The position numbers and the translations under genes were made by a program. From Bacillus inaquosorum KCTC 13429 (lineage in GTDB: Bacteria; Bacillota; Bacilli; Bacillales; Bacillaceae), in assembly GCF_000332645.1 (NCBI RefSeq), contig NZ_AMXN01000004.1, positions 62,001 to 126,000 on the forward strand: a DNA stretch of 64,000 nt, in the 5' to 3' direction. Below are positions 27,876 through 38,496 of this stretch, one piece after another. Numbering within the stretch: the stretch's first letter is position 1; every line of letters begins with the position of its first letter. The notes below the pieces were generated by a model. The model did not search any database, was not told where the DNA came from, and was given only the letters and a program-made list of their open reading frames with translations.

Positions 27876-28505
27876 TTATTTAACCAGCTGATGCTGGAGT
27901 GTTTTCAATTTCAAATGGTAGCTGAACAAAAATTCATATGCTTCAAGCACTCTTTTTGCTTCAAATGCCGTTCTGCCCCAAGCGGTAATACCGTGGTTTC
28001 GGATCAGAACAGCTCCTGAATCTTCTGAAACCTCTTCGACAAACAGTGCCGCGAGTGTCGGAATATGAGCCGGATTTTCAATGATCGGAACGGTCACTTC
28101 TGCATTCTCTTCCCACAGGCCGAGCGCTTTTATAATTTCCTGGCCTCTGAATGTGATTTTCTTTTGGTCCCCGTATAGCTCTGAAATCACATTATTGTTT
28201 ACCGTATGGACGTGCAGGCAGCATCCGGCATTGGTTTTATTGTACAAATGTGTATGCAAGAGCGTTTCTGCTGACGGTTTCAAAGAATGTCCGCTTTCGG
28301 CAGGCTCTCCGTTTTGATCCACCAGCAGAAAATCTTCATCCGTTTCTTTTCGTTTATCTTTACCGCTTGCGGTTACGAGAAATGTTAAAGGCTCATCAGT
28401 AACCTTAATAGACAGATTGCCGCTAGTCGCCGGAAACCAATCTCGTTCGGCCAATTCCCGTTTTACTTCAGCGAGCTCTCGCCAGCGTTGTTGTTTTGCA
28501 GCCAT
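27876..28505 (-). CDS. mtnB: methylthioribulose-1-phosphate dehydratase MtnB
   Basis: A 209-residue zinc enzyme of the class II aldolase/adducin fold that removes water from methylthioribulose-1-phosphate. The zinc histidines are in [11 protein letters not shown] and near NHGITAWG, and the phosphate-binding region is [10 protein letters not shown] and TASGKDKR. It overlaps mtnX by 43 bp, a tight operon arrangement. Confidence 0.95.
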   Translation of the reverse strand: MAAKQQRWRELAEVKRELAERDWFPATSGNLSIKVTDEPLTFLVTASGKDKRKETDEDFLLVDQNGEPAESGHSLKPSAETLLHTHLYNKTNAGCCLHVHTVNNNVISELYGDQKKITFRGQEIIKALGLWEENAEVTVPIIENPAHIPTLAALFVEEVSEDSGAVLIRNHGITAWGRTAFEAKRVLEAYEFLFSYHLKLKTLQHQLVK

Positions 28506-29170
28506 TCCTGTACCTCCGTTACATTCTCAATATCTTTTCTTATCTCATTAAAATCTTGATACGGAAGATGATTCAGGTTCCGCTCTCGGCATTCGTTTAA
28601 TAAGTAATCCCTTGCAAAGCAAAGGTCAGACAGCTTTGCCGCCTCCACATCTGTAACCGAATCACCGATCATGATGATATATTGGTTTGGCTCAGAAAGT
28701 TCATGTATCACCGACGGCTTGCAGCAGCCGCATTGGTTGCTGCATGTTCCCTTGCAAGAATGAGGCCAGTCAATATGAATATAGTCACTGTCAAATGACG
28801 CATGGTTGCAATAAATACGATCTTTCTCCACAATGCCTTCAAGCAATGGATACACAAAAAAGTCCATTCCTCCGCTTACGACATAAAACGGAAGCTCATG
28901 CTCCTTGACAAACGCTACAAATTCCCGAAAGCCTTCCCTGATTTTTGCATCTTCCAATACAAATCTTGTAATCTCTTCTTTTAAACTGCTTGGCAGAAGG
29001 CCGAACATCCGCCCGACACCTTCCTTGATCGAAAGCGTTTTGGAAAGTACGCCGTCTTTTAATGCCGTCCACTCCGGCGGAGCGAAAGTTTTCATGATAC
29101 TTATAATGTTGTCGTTCATCGTGATGGTTCCGTCAAAATCACAAATAATTAAAGGCTTTCGAGTCGTCAT
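28463..29170 (-). CDS. mtnX: HK-MTPenyl-1-P phosphatase MtnX
   Basis: HAD-family phosphatase of 235 residues that dephosphorylates 2-hydroxy-3-keto-5-methylthiopentenyl-1-phosphate. HAD motif I is [11 protein letters not shown], motif [11 protein letters not shown], and motif [14 protein letters not shown] small cysteine-rich loop ([12 protein letters not shown]) sits in the middle, as in the family. Its ATG overlaps the mtnW stop (ATGA). Confidence 0.95.
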   Translation of the reverse strand: MTTRKPLIICDFDGTITMNDNIISIMKTFAPPEWTALKDGVLSKTLSIKEGVGRMFGLLPSSLKEEITRFVLEDAKIREGFREFVAFVKEHELPFYVVSGGMDFFVYPLLEGIVEKDRIYCNHASFDSDYIHIDWPHSCKGTCSNQCGCCKPSVIHELSEPNQYIIMIGDSVTDVEAAKLSDLCFARDYLLNECRERNLNHLPYQDFNEIRKDIENVTEVQEWLQNNNAGESSLK

Positions 29171-30384
29171 ACGGCTTCAACCTTTCCCCATTTATCAAGC
29201 GCAAGCTTCAGATCCTTACATTGTTCGGCTTTTACATCAATTGGCTGAGCTTCTAAGACCGCATCAATAATGGCTCTGAATGCTTTACCCCCGCCTTGGG
29301 CGCCGTTCGGATGTCCGTGTACGCCTCCCCCGGCGTTAATAATATGATCTATACCGAAATCCCGCATTAAAAGCGGAACCATACCGGGATGAATGCCTGC
29401 TGACGGAACGGCAAATGTTTGATGAAAGGCATCCTCTCTCACACATTCTTCGTGAATCGCCAGCGCATCTTCTTTTGGAAGCGCAACCGAACCGTATGGA
29501 GATGGGAAGAGACTGAAGTCAGCACCGCAATACCGGTTTAATTTTCCGAGCAAAAGAGCGTGAGAAAAGCCGTAGAACGGTGAAGACGTAAACGCCCCGC
29601 TGACCGCTGGATGTGCCATAATCGGGATTGCGATTTCGGGATCTTCCGCTAGGCTTTGCATGACGTCCAAACCGTAAGCGAAGACATTAAACAAAAGCGC
29701 ATCCGCTCCTAATTCGGCAGCGCGTCTCGCTCTGTCTTTCAGATCAGCCGTACGTCCAGTCAAATTGACAGCATACAGCGTTTTATGCCCGGTTTGCTCA
29801 TACGTTTCTTTCAATATTTGCTTTCCTTCTGTAATTCTTGTTTCAAAAGGCGCCAGACCTGTCTCAAAGAAAATTTCATCGTCCTTAATCAAGTCAACTC
29901 CGCCAAGCGCCTGCTGTCTGAGCTGTTCTTTAATATCACTCAGGTCCCTTCCGATAACCCCTTTAAATATGCTCATTAACAGCGGTCTCTCAAACTCTCC
30001 CAACAGCTTCCGAATACCATATACGCCAAACTTCGGTCCCGGCAGTGTGCGCTTAAATGCTTCAGAGAAGTGAAGATCGATTAATTTGATTTTCCCGTCC
30101 AGCGACAGCTTGCCAAACACTGTTGTCAGCAAAGCCGGAATATCCTGAGAGAAATTCATTTCAGGATAGGCAATTGTGATCACCGCTTGTTTTCCTGATG
30201 CAAGAGTTCCCTCTCTCTCCTCGACCTTTATCACCCGTCCCTTGTGCTTTTGCATTTGCTCCTGTTTTACCAGGGGCAGATCAGTCCAGGAGCCTACTGT
30301 CAATCCTGTTGCGATTTGTTCTGCTTTTTTCTCTGCATCGGCTCCCGGTTCTGTCAGGAGATATGTTGCTAATAACTCACTCAT
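29167..30384 (-). CDS. mtnW: RubisCO-like DK-MTP-1-P enolase MtnW
   Basis: RubisCO-like protein of 405 residues. It enolises 2,3-diketo-5-methylthiopentyl-1-phosphate and does not fix CO2. The RubisCO large-subunit fold shows [12 protein letters not shown] for the metal-binding lysine/aspartate region and [17 protein letters not shown] for phosphate binding. The start is at 30384 ([13 protein letters not shown]), after AAAGGAGC; the frame extends 15 codons upstream into the terminator. First gene of mtnWXBD, controlled by a SAM riboswitch. Confidence 0.95.
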   Translation of the reverse strand: MSELLATYLLTEPGADAEKKAEQIATGLTVGSWTDLPLVKQEQMQKHKGRVIKVEEREGTLASGKQAVITIAYPEMNFSQDIPALLTTVFGKLSLDGKIKLIDLHFSEAFKRTLPGPKFGVYGIRKLLGEFERPLLMSIFKGVIGRDLSDIKEQLRQQALGGVDLIKDDEIFFETGLAPFETRITEGKQILKETYEQTGHKTLYAVNLTGRTADLKDRARRAAELGADALLFNVFAYGLDVMQSLAEDPEIAIPIMAHPAVSGAFTSSPFYGFSHALLLGKLNRYCGADFSLFPSPYGSVALPKEDALAIHEECVREDAFHQTFAVPSAGIHPGMVPLLMRDFGIDHIINAGGGVHGHPNGAQGGGKAFRAIIDAVLEAQPIDVKAEQCKDLKLALDKWGKVEAV

Positions 30385-30412
30385 GCCAGAGCTCCTTTCA
30401 TTTTCATCCATA

Positions 30413-30569
30413 TAAAAAAACCTCTTCAAACAGCAATTGCGTCTAAAGAGGTTTCGTTTCTCGTCCGAATCTTATCTCTCAGCCGCCAGCTGCAAGAATT
30501 AGCACCGTGCTTTACAAGTCGGTTGCCGGGCTTCATCGGGCTCGTCCCTCTGCCTGCTCTTGATAAGAA
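30413..30569 (-). promoter_or_regulatory. SAM-I riboswitch (S-box) of mtnWXBD
   Basis: The minus strand from 30569 begins TTCTTATCAAGAGCAGGC and continues with the S-box core GCCCGATGAAGCCCGGCAACC, then CACGGTGCTAATTCTTGCAG and the closing GATAAGA near 30468. A terminator follows (AACCTCTTTAGAC, loop, GTTTGAAGAGGTT, then seven T; 30452-30413). High SAM should cause termination before mtnW. Confidence 0.95.
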
Positions 30570-30595
30570 AATATAGATTTTATAAATTATTTTGA

Positions 30596-30624
30596 ATTAT
30601 CCCATCGTTATCAGATCTTGTCAA
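30596..30624 (-). promoter_or_regulatory. mtnWXBD promoter inside mtnE end
   Basis: Minus-strand TTGACA (30624-30619), exactly 17 bp, GATAAT (30601-30596). The -35 hexamer lies within the last codons of mtnE, so the operon promoter and the upstream gene overlap. Confidence 0.85.
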
Positions 30625-31804
30625 TGCTTTTCTGGGTAAACAGGTTCAGTTTCCCAATTCGATAAGCGGCTTCCTTGAGTCTTTCTTCACTTGTCAGCAG
30701 TCCGACTCTGACGTAACCCTCACCATATGCACCAAAGCCGTTTCCAGCTGCAACCGCCACATTCGCTTTTTCCAGCAAAAGGTCTGAGAACTGCTCGGAA
30801 GTATACCCTTCAGGCACAGGCAGCCATGCAAAAAATGAACCTGCCGGGGCTGTCACATCCCAGCCGATTTCCCGGCATGCCGTGATCCAAGCGTTTCGCC
30901 TGCTTTCATATCGGGCATTTTGCTCCGCCACACATGCCTGATCAGCTAACAGTGCCGCCGCTGCAGCTTCCTGAGTCGCTCTGAAAAGGCTGACAAACAT
31001 ATGGTCTTGATAAAGATTAATCGCTTCAATGACCGAAGCGTTTCCGACGGCAAAGCCGACCCGCCACCCTGCCATATTATACGTTTTTGACAGCGTGTAA
31101 ATTTCAATCCCGATATCCTTCGCACCCTCAGTCTGCAAAAAGCTTAAAGGCTTGCAGCCGTCAAACCCTACAGCGCCGTAAGCAAAATCGTGAACGACAC
31201 AGATCCCGTTTTCTTTCGCAAAACTCACGGTTTCTTCAAAAAATTCAGAGGTAGCAACAGCTCCGGTCGGATTATTCGGATAATTTAAATACATCAATTT
31301 CGCCTGATCCCTCACTTCAGCGGCGATGCTGCTGTAATCAGGAAGAAACGCCCTGTCCTTTACGAGCGGCATCATTTCCATCTTCGCTTTCGCGAGTGTG
31401 ACACCTGACCAATAATCAGGATAGCCCGGGTCCGGAACTAAAATCGTATCACCAGGATTCAGCAAGCATTGCGGGAGCTCGACCAGACCGGCTTTCCCGC
31501 CGAATAATACAGCGACTTCAGTTTCAGGATCAAGATCAATGCCGTATTCTCTTTTATAAAATGCTGCCGCTGCCGACTTCAGACTGTATGAGCCGCGAAA
31601 AGACGAATATTTATGATTTTCTGGATCAGCAACGGCTCGTTTCATTTCCTCAACGATATGTTCCGGAGTCGGCTGATCCGGATTTCCCTGTCCGAGGTTA
31701 ATGACGTCGTGTCCTTCTGCGAGCTTTCGGTTCACTTTCTGCACCAGAGAAGCGAAGAATTGTTTAGGCAATTCCTTCAATACATGAGACTGTTCAAATT
31801 TCAT
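30611..31804 (-). CDS. mtnE: methionine salvage aminotransferase MtnE
   Basis: PLP-dependent class I aminotransferase of 397 residues that converts 4-methylthio-2-oxobutyrate to methionine. The Schiff-base lysine is in YTLSKTYNMAGWRVGF; the asparagine/tyrosine pocket is in YLNYPNNPTGA and HDFAYGAVGF; the carboxylate-binding arginine is near YVRVGLL. It is divergent from mtnU (94 bp apart). No S-box is visible in that gap, unlike the two neighbouring operons. Confidence 0.94.
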   Translation of the reverse strand: MKFEQSHVLKELPKQFFASLVQKVNRKLAEGHDVINLGQGNPDQPTPEHIVEEMKRAVADPENHKYSSFRGSYSLKSAAAAFYKREYGIDLDPETEVAVLFGGKAGLVELPQCLLNPGDTILVPDPGYPDYWSGVTLAKAKMEMMPLVKDRAFLPDYSSIAAEVRDQAKLMYLNYPNNPTGAVATSEFFEETVSFAKENGICVVHDFAYGAVGFDGCKPLSFLQTEGAKDIGIEIYTLSKTYNMAGWRVGFAVGNASVIEAINLYQDHMFVSLFRATQEAAAAALLADQACVAEQNARYESRRNAWITACREIGWDVTAPAGSFFAWLPVPEGYTSEQFSDLLLEKANVAVAAGNGFGAYGEGYVRVGLLTSEERLKEAAYRIGKLNLFTQKSIDKI

Positions 31805-31898
31805 CTATTCTCACCTTCTAAAAAATTCTTGAAATAATAGTCCATCATCATATATGGTTAAATGAAAAAAGTAAAGAAAAATTTGGGGTGTTAAAAAG

Positions 31899-32678
31899 AT
31901 GAAATGGACGATATCTTGTCTTCAATTTGATATTTCATACGGTAAACCTTCGGAAAATATAAAAAAGGCTGAATTTTTAATCGGAAAAGAAAGTAAACAT
32001 GCTGATGTTCTTGTTCTTCCTGAATTATGGACGACCGGATATGACCTGGCCAACCTTGATGAGCTCGCTGATGAAGACGGGCGTTCTGCTCAGAACTGGC
32101 TGAAGAAAACGGCAAAGAAACATGGCGTTCATATTGTCGCCGGATCGGTCGCTGTCAGAAAGGATTCTGATGTTTATAATACAATGTACATCGCGGATAA
32201 GGAAGGACAAATCATTAAAGAGTACAGAAAAGTCCATCTTTTTCAGCTGATGGATGAGCATGTGTATTTATCAGCCGGTTCCGAAGACGGCTACTTTGAG
32301 CTAGATGGCGTCAAAAGCTCAGGACTGATCTGTTACGATATCCGTTTTCCGGAGTGGATCAGAAAACATACGACGAAAGGAGCCAACGTGCTGTTTATTT
32401 CTGCGGAATGGCCCCTTCCCCGCCTTGATCATTGGAAAAGCCTGCTTATTGCGCGGGCCATTGAGAATCAATGCTTTGTCGCTGCCTGCAATTGTACCGG
32501 TTCAAATCCAGATAATGAATTTGCCGGGCATAGCCTGATTATTGATCCATGGGGGCGTATACTTGCTGAAGGCGGCCTGGAAGAAGGCATAGTACGTGCG
32601 GAAATCGACCTTCAGGAAAGCGTTGAAGTGCGGGAGAGCATTCCTGTTTTCGATGATATCAGAAAAGATTTATATTAA
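31899..32678 (+). CDS. mtnU: nitrilase-family amidase MtnU
   Basis: Carbon-nitrogen hydrolase, 259 residues, probably an omega-amidase acting on alpha-ketoglutaramate (or a related ketoacid amide) formed when glutamine is the amino donor of MtnE. The catalytic triad is visible: Glu in LVLPELWTTGYD, Lys in IKEYRKVHLF and Cys in GLICYDIRFPE. Substrate is inferred from family and from its place beside mtnE. It has AAAAAGATG only as a weak ribosome binding site. Confidence 0.9.
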   Translation: MKWTISCLQFDISYGKPSENIKKAEFLIGKESKHADVLVLPELWTTGYDLANLDELADEDGRSAQNWLKKTAKKHGVHIVAGSVAVRKDSDVYNTMYIADKEGQIIKEYRKVHLFQLMDEHVYLSAGSEDGYFELDGVKSSGLICYDIRFPEWIRKHTTKGANVLFISAEWPLPRLDHWKSLLIARAIENQCFVAACNCTGSNPDNEFAGHSLIIDPWGRILAEGGLEEGIVRAEIDLQESVEVRESIPVFDDIRKDLY

Positions 32679-32686
32679 AAAATATA

Positions 32687-32967
32687 TTGACAACTTAATA
32701 AAACACCTGTTACTATGTTCATCAACTGATAAATTAGAATTGTTTAACAAGTGAATATATTCTCTTATCGAGAGTTGGGCGAGGGATTTGGCCTTTTGAC
32801 CCCAACAGCAACCGACCGTAATTCCATTGTGAAATGGGGCGCATCTTTTTCGCGCCGAGACGCTCGTCTCTTAAGGCACGGTGCTAATTCCTTCAGATCT
32901 GATCTGAGAGATAAGAGAGGCGGACATAGATGTTAAGCCTCCTTCTCTCTGAGAAGGAGGCTTTTTT
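32687..32967 (+). promoter_or_regulatory. SAM-I riboswitch and promoter of mtnKA
   Basis: Promoter TTGACA (32687-32692), 18 bp, TACTAT (32711-32716). The aptamer runs from about 32759 (CTCTTATCGAGAGTTGGGC) through CAACAGCAACCGACC and CACGGTGCTAATTCC to the closing GAGATAAGAG (32917). One internal arm is unusually long (roughly 32826-32875, GC-rich). The terminator is AGCCTCCTTCTC-tct-GAGAAGGAGGCT plus T run (32936-32967). Confidence 0.95.
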
Positions 32968-33007
32968 ACGGCCATTCAGCTGCAAACATATCAAAGAGAT
33001 TACATAA

Positions 33008-34216
<1,209 letters not shown>

Positions 34217-34223
34217 TCCATTC

Positions 34224-35285
34224 ATGACCCATTCATTTGCTGTTCCGCGTTCTGTTGAATGGAAAGAAACAGCCATTACCATTTTAAATCAGCAAAAGCT
34301 TCCTGATGTGACGGAATATCTGGAGCTGACGACGAAAGAGGATGTATTTGACGCCATTGTCACGCTCAAAGTAAGAGGCGCTCCGGCCATCGGCATTACA
34401 GCTGCCTTCGGACTTGCGCTTGCTGCAAAAGACATCGAAACAGATGATGTCACGGAATTCCGCCGCAGACTGGATGACATCAAACAGTATTTAAACAGCT
34501 CACGGCCTACCGCCATTAATTTATCATGGGCGCTTGAGAGACTGAGTCATTCGATCGAAAACGCCATTTCCGTAAATGAAGCAAAAACAAACCTTGTCCA
34601 TGAAGCGATTCAGATTCAGGTCGAAGATGAGGAAACGTGCCGAATGATCGGCCAAAACGCCCTGCAGCTTTTCAAAAAAGGCGACCGGATTATGACGATC
34701 TGCAATGCCGGTTCTATCGCGACAAGCCGTTATGGAACGGCACTCGCTCCATTTTACTTAGCCAAACAAAAGGATTTGGGATTGCATATTTATGCTTGTG
34801 AAACAAGACCTGTCCTTCAAGGTTCACGCCTCACTGCGTGGGAGCTGATGCAGGGAGGCATTGATGTCACTCTAATCACAGACAGCATGGCCGCCCATAC
34901 GATGAAGGAAAAACAAATTTCCGCTGTCATCGTCGGAGCTGATCGAATTGCAAAGAACGGTGATACGGCAAATAAAATCGGAACATACGGTCTCGCGATT
35001 TTAGCAAACGCCTTTGATATTCCGTTTTTTGTCGCCGCACCATTATCTACATTTGATACGAAAGTGAAAAGTGGCGCTGATATCCCGATAGAGGAACGGG
35101 ATCCCGAGGAAGTAAGGCAGATTTCCGGAGTCCGGACTGCACCAACCGACGTGCCTGTCTTTAATCCCGCTTTTGACATTACGCCCCATGATCTCATTTC
35201 AGGAATCATCACAGAAAAAGGGATTATGACCGGTTCGTATGAAGAAGAAATTGAACAGCTGTTCAGAGGCGAAAAGGTTCACTAA
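34224..35285 (+). CDS. mtnA: methylthioribose-1-phosphate isomerase MtnA
   Basis: Aldose-ketose isomerase of the eIF2B-alpha-like fold, 353 residues, converting methylthioribose-1-phosphate to methylthioribulose-1-phosphate. Catalytic Cys160 ([12 protein letters not shown]) and Asp240 ([11 protein letters not shown]) were located by counting. RGAPAIG near residue 51 binds the substrate. Second and last gene of the mtnKA operon. Confidence 0.95.
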   Translation: MTHSFAVPRSVEWKETAITILNQQKLPDVTEYLELTTKEDVFDAIVTLKVRGAPAIGITAAFGLALAAKDIETDDVTEFRRRLDDIKQYLNSSRPTAINLSWALERLSHSIENAISVNEAKTNLVHEAIQIQVEDEETCRMIGQNALQLFKKGDRIMTICNAGSIATSRYGTALAPFYLAKQKDLGLHIYACETRPVLQGSRLTAWELMQGGIDVTLITDSMAAHTMKEKQISAVIVGADRIAKNGDTANKIGTYGLAILANAFDIPFFVAAPLSTFDTKVKSGADIPIEERDPEEVRQISGVRTAPTDVPVFNPAFDITPHDLISGIITEKGIMTGSYEEEIEQLFRGEKVH

Positions 35286-35332
35286 AAAACCGCTGCACTT
35301 TGCTCATTTTGGGCCGAGTCAGCGGTTTTTTT
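35284..35332. terminator. bidirectional terminator after mtnA
   Basis: AAAAAACCGCTG and CAGCGGTTTTTTT pair across a 22-base loop. It also holds the stop codon of the small minus-strand ORF at 35319. Confidence 0.85.
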
Positions 35333-35444
35333 GTTTGTTTTTATTCATATTGATGATTTCATCTTTTTGAGCGCTTGATAAGATATGCAGTTTCACAAAC
35401 AGTTTGGCAAAAACGGCAATTTTCTCAGAGCGGCTCGGCTTCAA
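35319..35444 (-). CDS. 41-residue ORF with TTG start
   Basis: A short frame preceded by a very strong ribosome binding site, AAAGGAGGA, eight bases before the TTG at 35444. The product starts MKPSRSEKIAVFAKLFVKLH, then SSAQKDEIINMNKNKQKNR: basic, soluble, probably helical. Its stop lies inside the mtnA terminator, a layout shared by other genes here. An in-frame ATG is not available nearby, and the ATG at 35466 leads to a 13-codon frame in another phase. Function unknown. Confidence 0.55.
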   Translation of the reverse strand: MKPSRSEKIAVFAKLFVKLHILSSAQKDEIINMNKNKQKNR

Positions 35445-35533
35445 TTGCTTTGTCCTCCTTTTTCATCAGACCAACTTTTTTAACTTAATAAAATGATATG
35501 TCGGCCGTGAAAAAAGGGAACGTGCCATATGTT

Positions 35534-36031
35534 TTATTTTTCTTTGTAGGAGATTTGCTCGATGTTCAGCAAAAATGCTTTGATATCAGTTTTGCTCCCA
35601 GCGTACCCTGTTAACGCACTGTTTTTGCCGATCACTCTGTGGCATGGGACAAAAATCGGCAGGTCGTTTCGTTTATTAGCCTGTCCGACTGCGCGCACCG
35701 CTTTCGGACTGCCGACCGCAGCGGCGATGTCAGCATAGCTTCGGGATTCTCCGTATGGTATCATCGCCAGCGTTTCCCACACTTTTTGCTGAAAAGGAGT
35801 GCCCTTTTGGCTGAGCGGCAGTGAGAATCTCTTTCTTTCGCCAGCGAAATATTCATGAAGCTGTTTTTTGGCCTCTGCCAGATAAGGTGTTTCCATGTGC
35901 TCTGTATTCTGAACGCTTTCTTTCCAATCCATCCAATCTTCCTGACTGAGAAATAGACGGGTGATACGTCCATCCTCCTCGGCAATTATAATTTCCCCGA
36001 GCGGCGTTTCCGCTGTCGTATAGTAGTTCAT
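35534..36031 (-). CDS. ogt: O6-alkylguanine-DNA alkyltransferase Ogt
   Basis: Suicide DNA repair protein of 165 residues that takes methyl groups from O6-methylguanine. The acceptor is Cys130 in IFVPCHRVIGKNS; the helix-turn-helix arginine finger region is in SYADIAAAVGSPKAVRAVGQANKRN. Its ATG overlaps the kinE stop (ATGA), so it is translationally coupled to kinE, an unexpected partner for a repair enzyme. Confidence 0.94.
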   Translation of the reverse strand: MNYYTTAETPLGEIIIAEEDGRITRLFLSQEDWMDWKESVQNTEHMETPYLAEAKKQLHEYFAGERKRFSLPLSQKGTPFQQKVWETLAMIPYGESRSYADIAAAVGSPKAVRAVGQANKRNDLPIFVPCHRVIGKNSALTGYAGSKTDIKAFLLNIEQISYKEK

Positions 36032-38244
36032 TCATCAATCCTTCTTTCTTCAGCATTCTGTCTGACAGGAAGCGTAAGATGAAAAACGGTGCCCTTCCCT
36101 TCTTCACTTTCTACCATGATTTCGCCTTGATGCTCTTCAATAATTTTATAGCTTACCATAAGCCCAAGTCCAGTTCCCCGTTCCTTTGTCGTATAAAACG
36201 GTTCACCAAGGCGCTTTAATTTATCTTCTGTCATTCCGATTCCCTCGTCTTTTAAGGAGATGAGAACATGATCTTGATCCAATGTCCTTATCGTCACAAA
36301 AATGTTTCCGCCGTCAGGCATCACTTCGATGGCATTTTTTAATATATTGATAAATACTTGTTTCAGCTGATTCGGTTCACAGTAGATCGGTGGGATGTCG
36401 CCAATTAGCTCAAGATGCATTTGCACGTTGCTAAGATTGGCTTGCGCGTTGAGAAGGTCTATGGTGTCTCTCATAATTTGGGTAACATGTTTTTCTTCAT
36501 ACATAATGGCCTGGGGCTTGGCTAAAATCAAGAATTCGGTGATGATGGATTCGATGCGCTTTAGTTCTGAGGTGATCACATTGAAGTAAAGGGCGTAGTC
36601 TCCCTCCACACTTCCTTTCAGGAGCTGAATGAAGCCTTTAAGAGCTGTCATCGGATTTCTGATTTCATGAGCGATGCCTGCAGCGAGTTCGCCGACAACA
36701 TGAAGGGTATCTGACTTGCGCAGGCGTTCCTCCAGTTCTTTTCGCTCTGTTACGTCTTTAAAGATGGCCAGGTTCATATTTTGAATAATATTTCGTTTAA
36801 ATGAGAATTCCAATTTTCTGTTGTCATTGCTGCTCAGCAAAAACGGAATTTCGTTGTCCATTTCATCAAAATTAATCTGCCTTGCCGGCGAAGCAAGGTT
36901 TTCTATTTCATATGAAGAAATAATATCTAATAGGCTGTGCTGTTTAATCTCTTCATGTGACAGGCCTAAAATATGGCTTGCTAACGGGTTGGCGTCGATG
37001 ATCCGGTATTGATTGTCGAACAATACATTGCCATCCATTGAGCCGTTGAACACTTTTCTGAATTTCAGCTCGCTTTCCCGAAGCTCCTTTTCCATCCGCT
37101 TTCTGTCGCTGACATTTCTTAAAATCGTCAAGTGCTGGTTTTCAAGTATTGTCCGCTTTGAGGTAAATTCGAGTTCTTTGAACTGCCCGTTCCCCATTTG
37201 AAACAGCAGCTCTTCTCTGATCTCTCCGTATTTTGCGTATTTCCTTTTCGTTATGCTGTATTTCTGCTGCGAGTCAACGAGAAAATCACACAGCCTTCTC
37301 TTCAACAGCAAATTCATCGGCAGCTCAAAGATTTTACAGGCTGACTGATTCGCCTTCACAATTCTTCCGTCATTCGACCAGATGATAATGGCGTCCATCG
37401 CATTTTCAAATATTTCTCTAAATCGCTCCTCACTTTTAAAGAGCTGCAGCTCCATAGACCGCTTCTCTGTGATATCCCTCATAATGGACATGTAAAAACC
37501 GCTGATGATGTTTGAAGTAATCGTGAATTCAAATAGCTTTTGGACTCCTGAACGAAGCTTGACGGGCAGCTCACCCTTCGCTTTTCCCTTGCGGTTGAGC
37601 GCCTTCCATATATTATCAAAGTCTTTTCGTGAGCCGCTGTCTATGAACTCATACAACGATAAATGAGACAGCTCATTTTGATTGATTTCAAAGCTTTTAC
37701 AGAAGGACAAATTGGCATCAATAAAACCGCCATCTTTATCAAAAAGGACGATTCCGTCAACAGCTCTGTCAAACAAGTCCTTAAAAAGCTGTTCATTCAT
37801 AGAGAATTCCCGCTCCAGAATCTTCTTGGAAGATATGTCTCTCATGACAACAAAAAAGAAATCCTCGCCAATCCCTCTTTTGGCCAGAAACTCTATGTAT
37901 TTTGTCGCCCCGCCATCAAGCCTGATCGGAACCTCCTTCCACAGGAAACCTTTCTTAAAAAACTTCTTTACGGCAAGATTCAGTTCATCCTTTGGGATTG
38001 AAAACAAAAAATCCAAAACGGAACGCTTTTTCAAATCTTCCGAATCAACTTGAAGCATCCTCTCTGTCGCTTCATTCGCCTGAACGATCCGCATTTCATT
38101 ATCACATATAAAAATAGCATCGAGCGTATTGTTGACAATCACTTGATGCTGATTCAATTCCTTTTTCAGCCGGACATTTTCTTCTTTGAGACGCTTCAGT
38201 TCTTCCTGCAGCTCTGAATTTGTCTGGACACCAAGAGTTTCCAT
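36028..38244 (-). CDS. kinE: sporulation histidine kinase KinE
   Basis: A cytoplasmic kinase of 738 residues in the Spo0F phosphorelay. An N-terminal coiled coil (about 5-33) is followed by four PAS domains with the repeated pattern of LDAIFICD, VDGIVLFDKDG, MDAIIIWSNDG and MDGNVLFD. The HisKA box has His526 (GIAHEIRNPMTAL) and the ATPase domain follows (NILKNAIEVM, LKDEGIGM, GTGLGLMVSY). The start is at 38244 (METLGVQ), after AAGGAGTG. No membrane segment is present. Confidence 0.94.
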   Translation of the reverse strand: METLGVQTNSELQEELKRLKEENVRLKKELNQHQVIVNNTLDAIFICDNEMRIVQANEATERMLQVDSEDLKKRSVLDFLFSIPKDELNLAVKKFFKKGFLWKEVPIRLDGGATKYIEFLAKRGIGEDFFFVVMRDISSKKILEREFSMNEQLFKDLFDRAVDGIVLFDKDGGFIDANLSFCKSFEINQNELSHLSLYEFIDSGSRKDFDNIWKALNRKGKAKGELPVKLRSGVQKLFEFTITSNIISGFYMSIMRDITEKRSMELQLFKSEERFREIFENAMDAIIIWSNDGRIVKANQSACKIFELPMNLLLKRRLCDFLVDSQQKYSITKRKYAKYGEIREELLFQMGNGQFKELEFTSKRTILENQHLTILRNVSDRKRMEKELRESELKFRKVFNGSMDGNVLFDNQYRIIDANPLASHILGLSHEEIKQHSLLDIISSYEIENLASPARQINFDEMDNEIPFLLSSNDNRKLEFSFKRNIIQNMNLAIFKDVTERKELEERLRKSDTLHVVGELAAGIAHEIRNPMTALKGFIQLLKGSVEGDYALYFNVITSELKRIESIITEFLILAKPQAIMYEEKHVTQIMRDTIDLLNAQANLSNVQMHLELIGDIPPIYCEPNQLKQVFINILKNAIEVMPDGGNIFVTIRTLDQDHVLISLKDEGIGMTEDKLKRLGEPFYTTKERGTGLGLMVSYKIIEEHQGEIMVESEEGKGTVFHLTLPVRQNAEERRIDE

Positions 38245-38496
38245 ACGTGTACACTCCTTCTTCAAAACCTATCCCTCAATATTTCTACAAAATGCGGGAA
38301 CTTCCTTCATTTGCCCTATAAATTTCAGAAAATTTCAGCGCGGTTACATAACGAAGACATTTTCTACGATCCTTACCGTCACTTTACATCGTCCTAACAA
38401 TCAGCGGTTTTTTAGATTCCTTTTTCATCTTTTATTTTAAAATATATACCAACAGGGAATAATCTCTTAGTGACTGATTAAAGAGAAGGTGATGCT

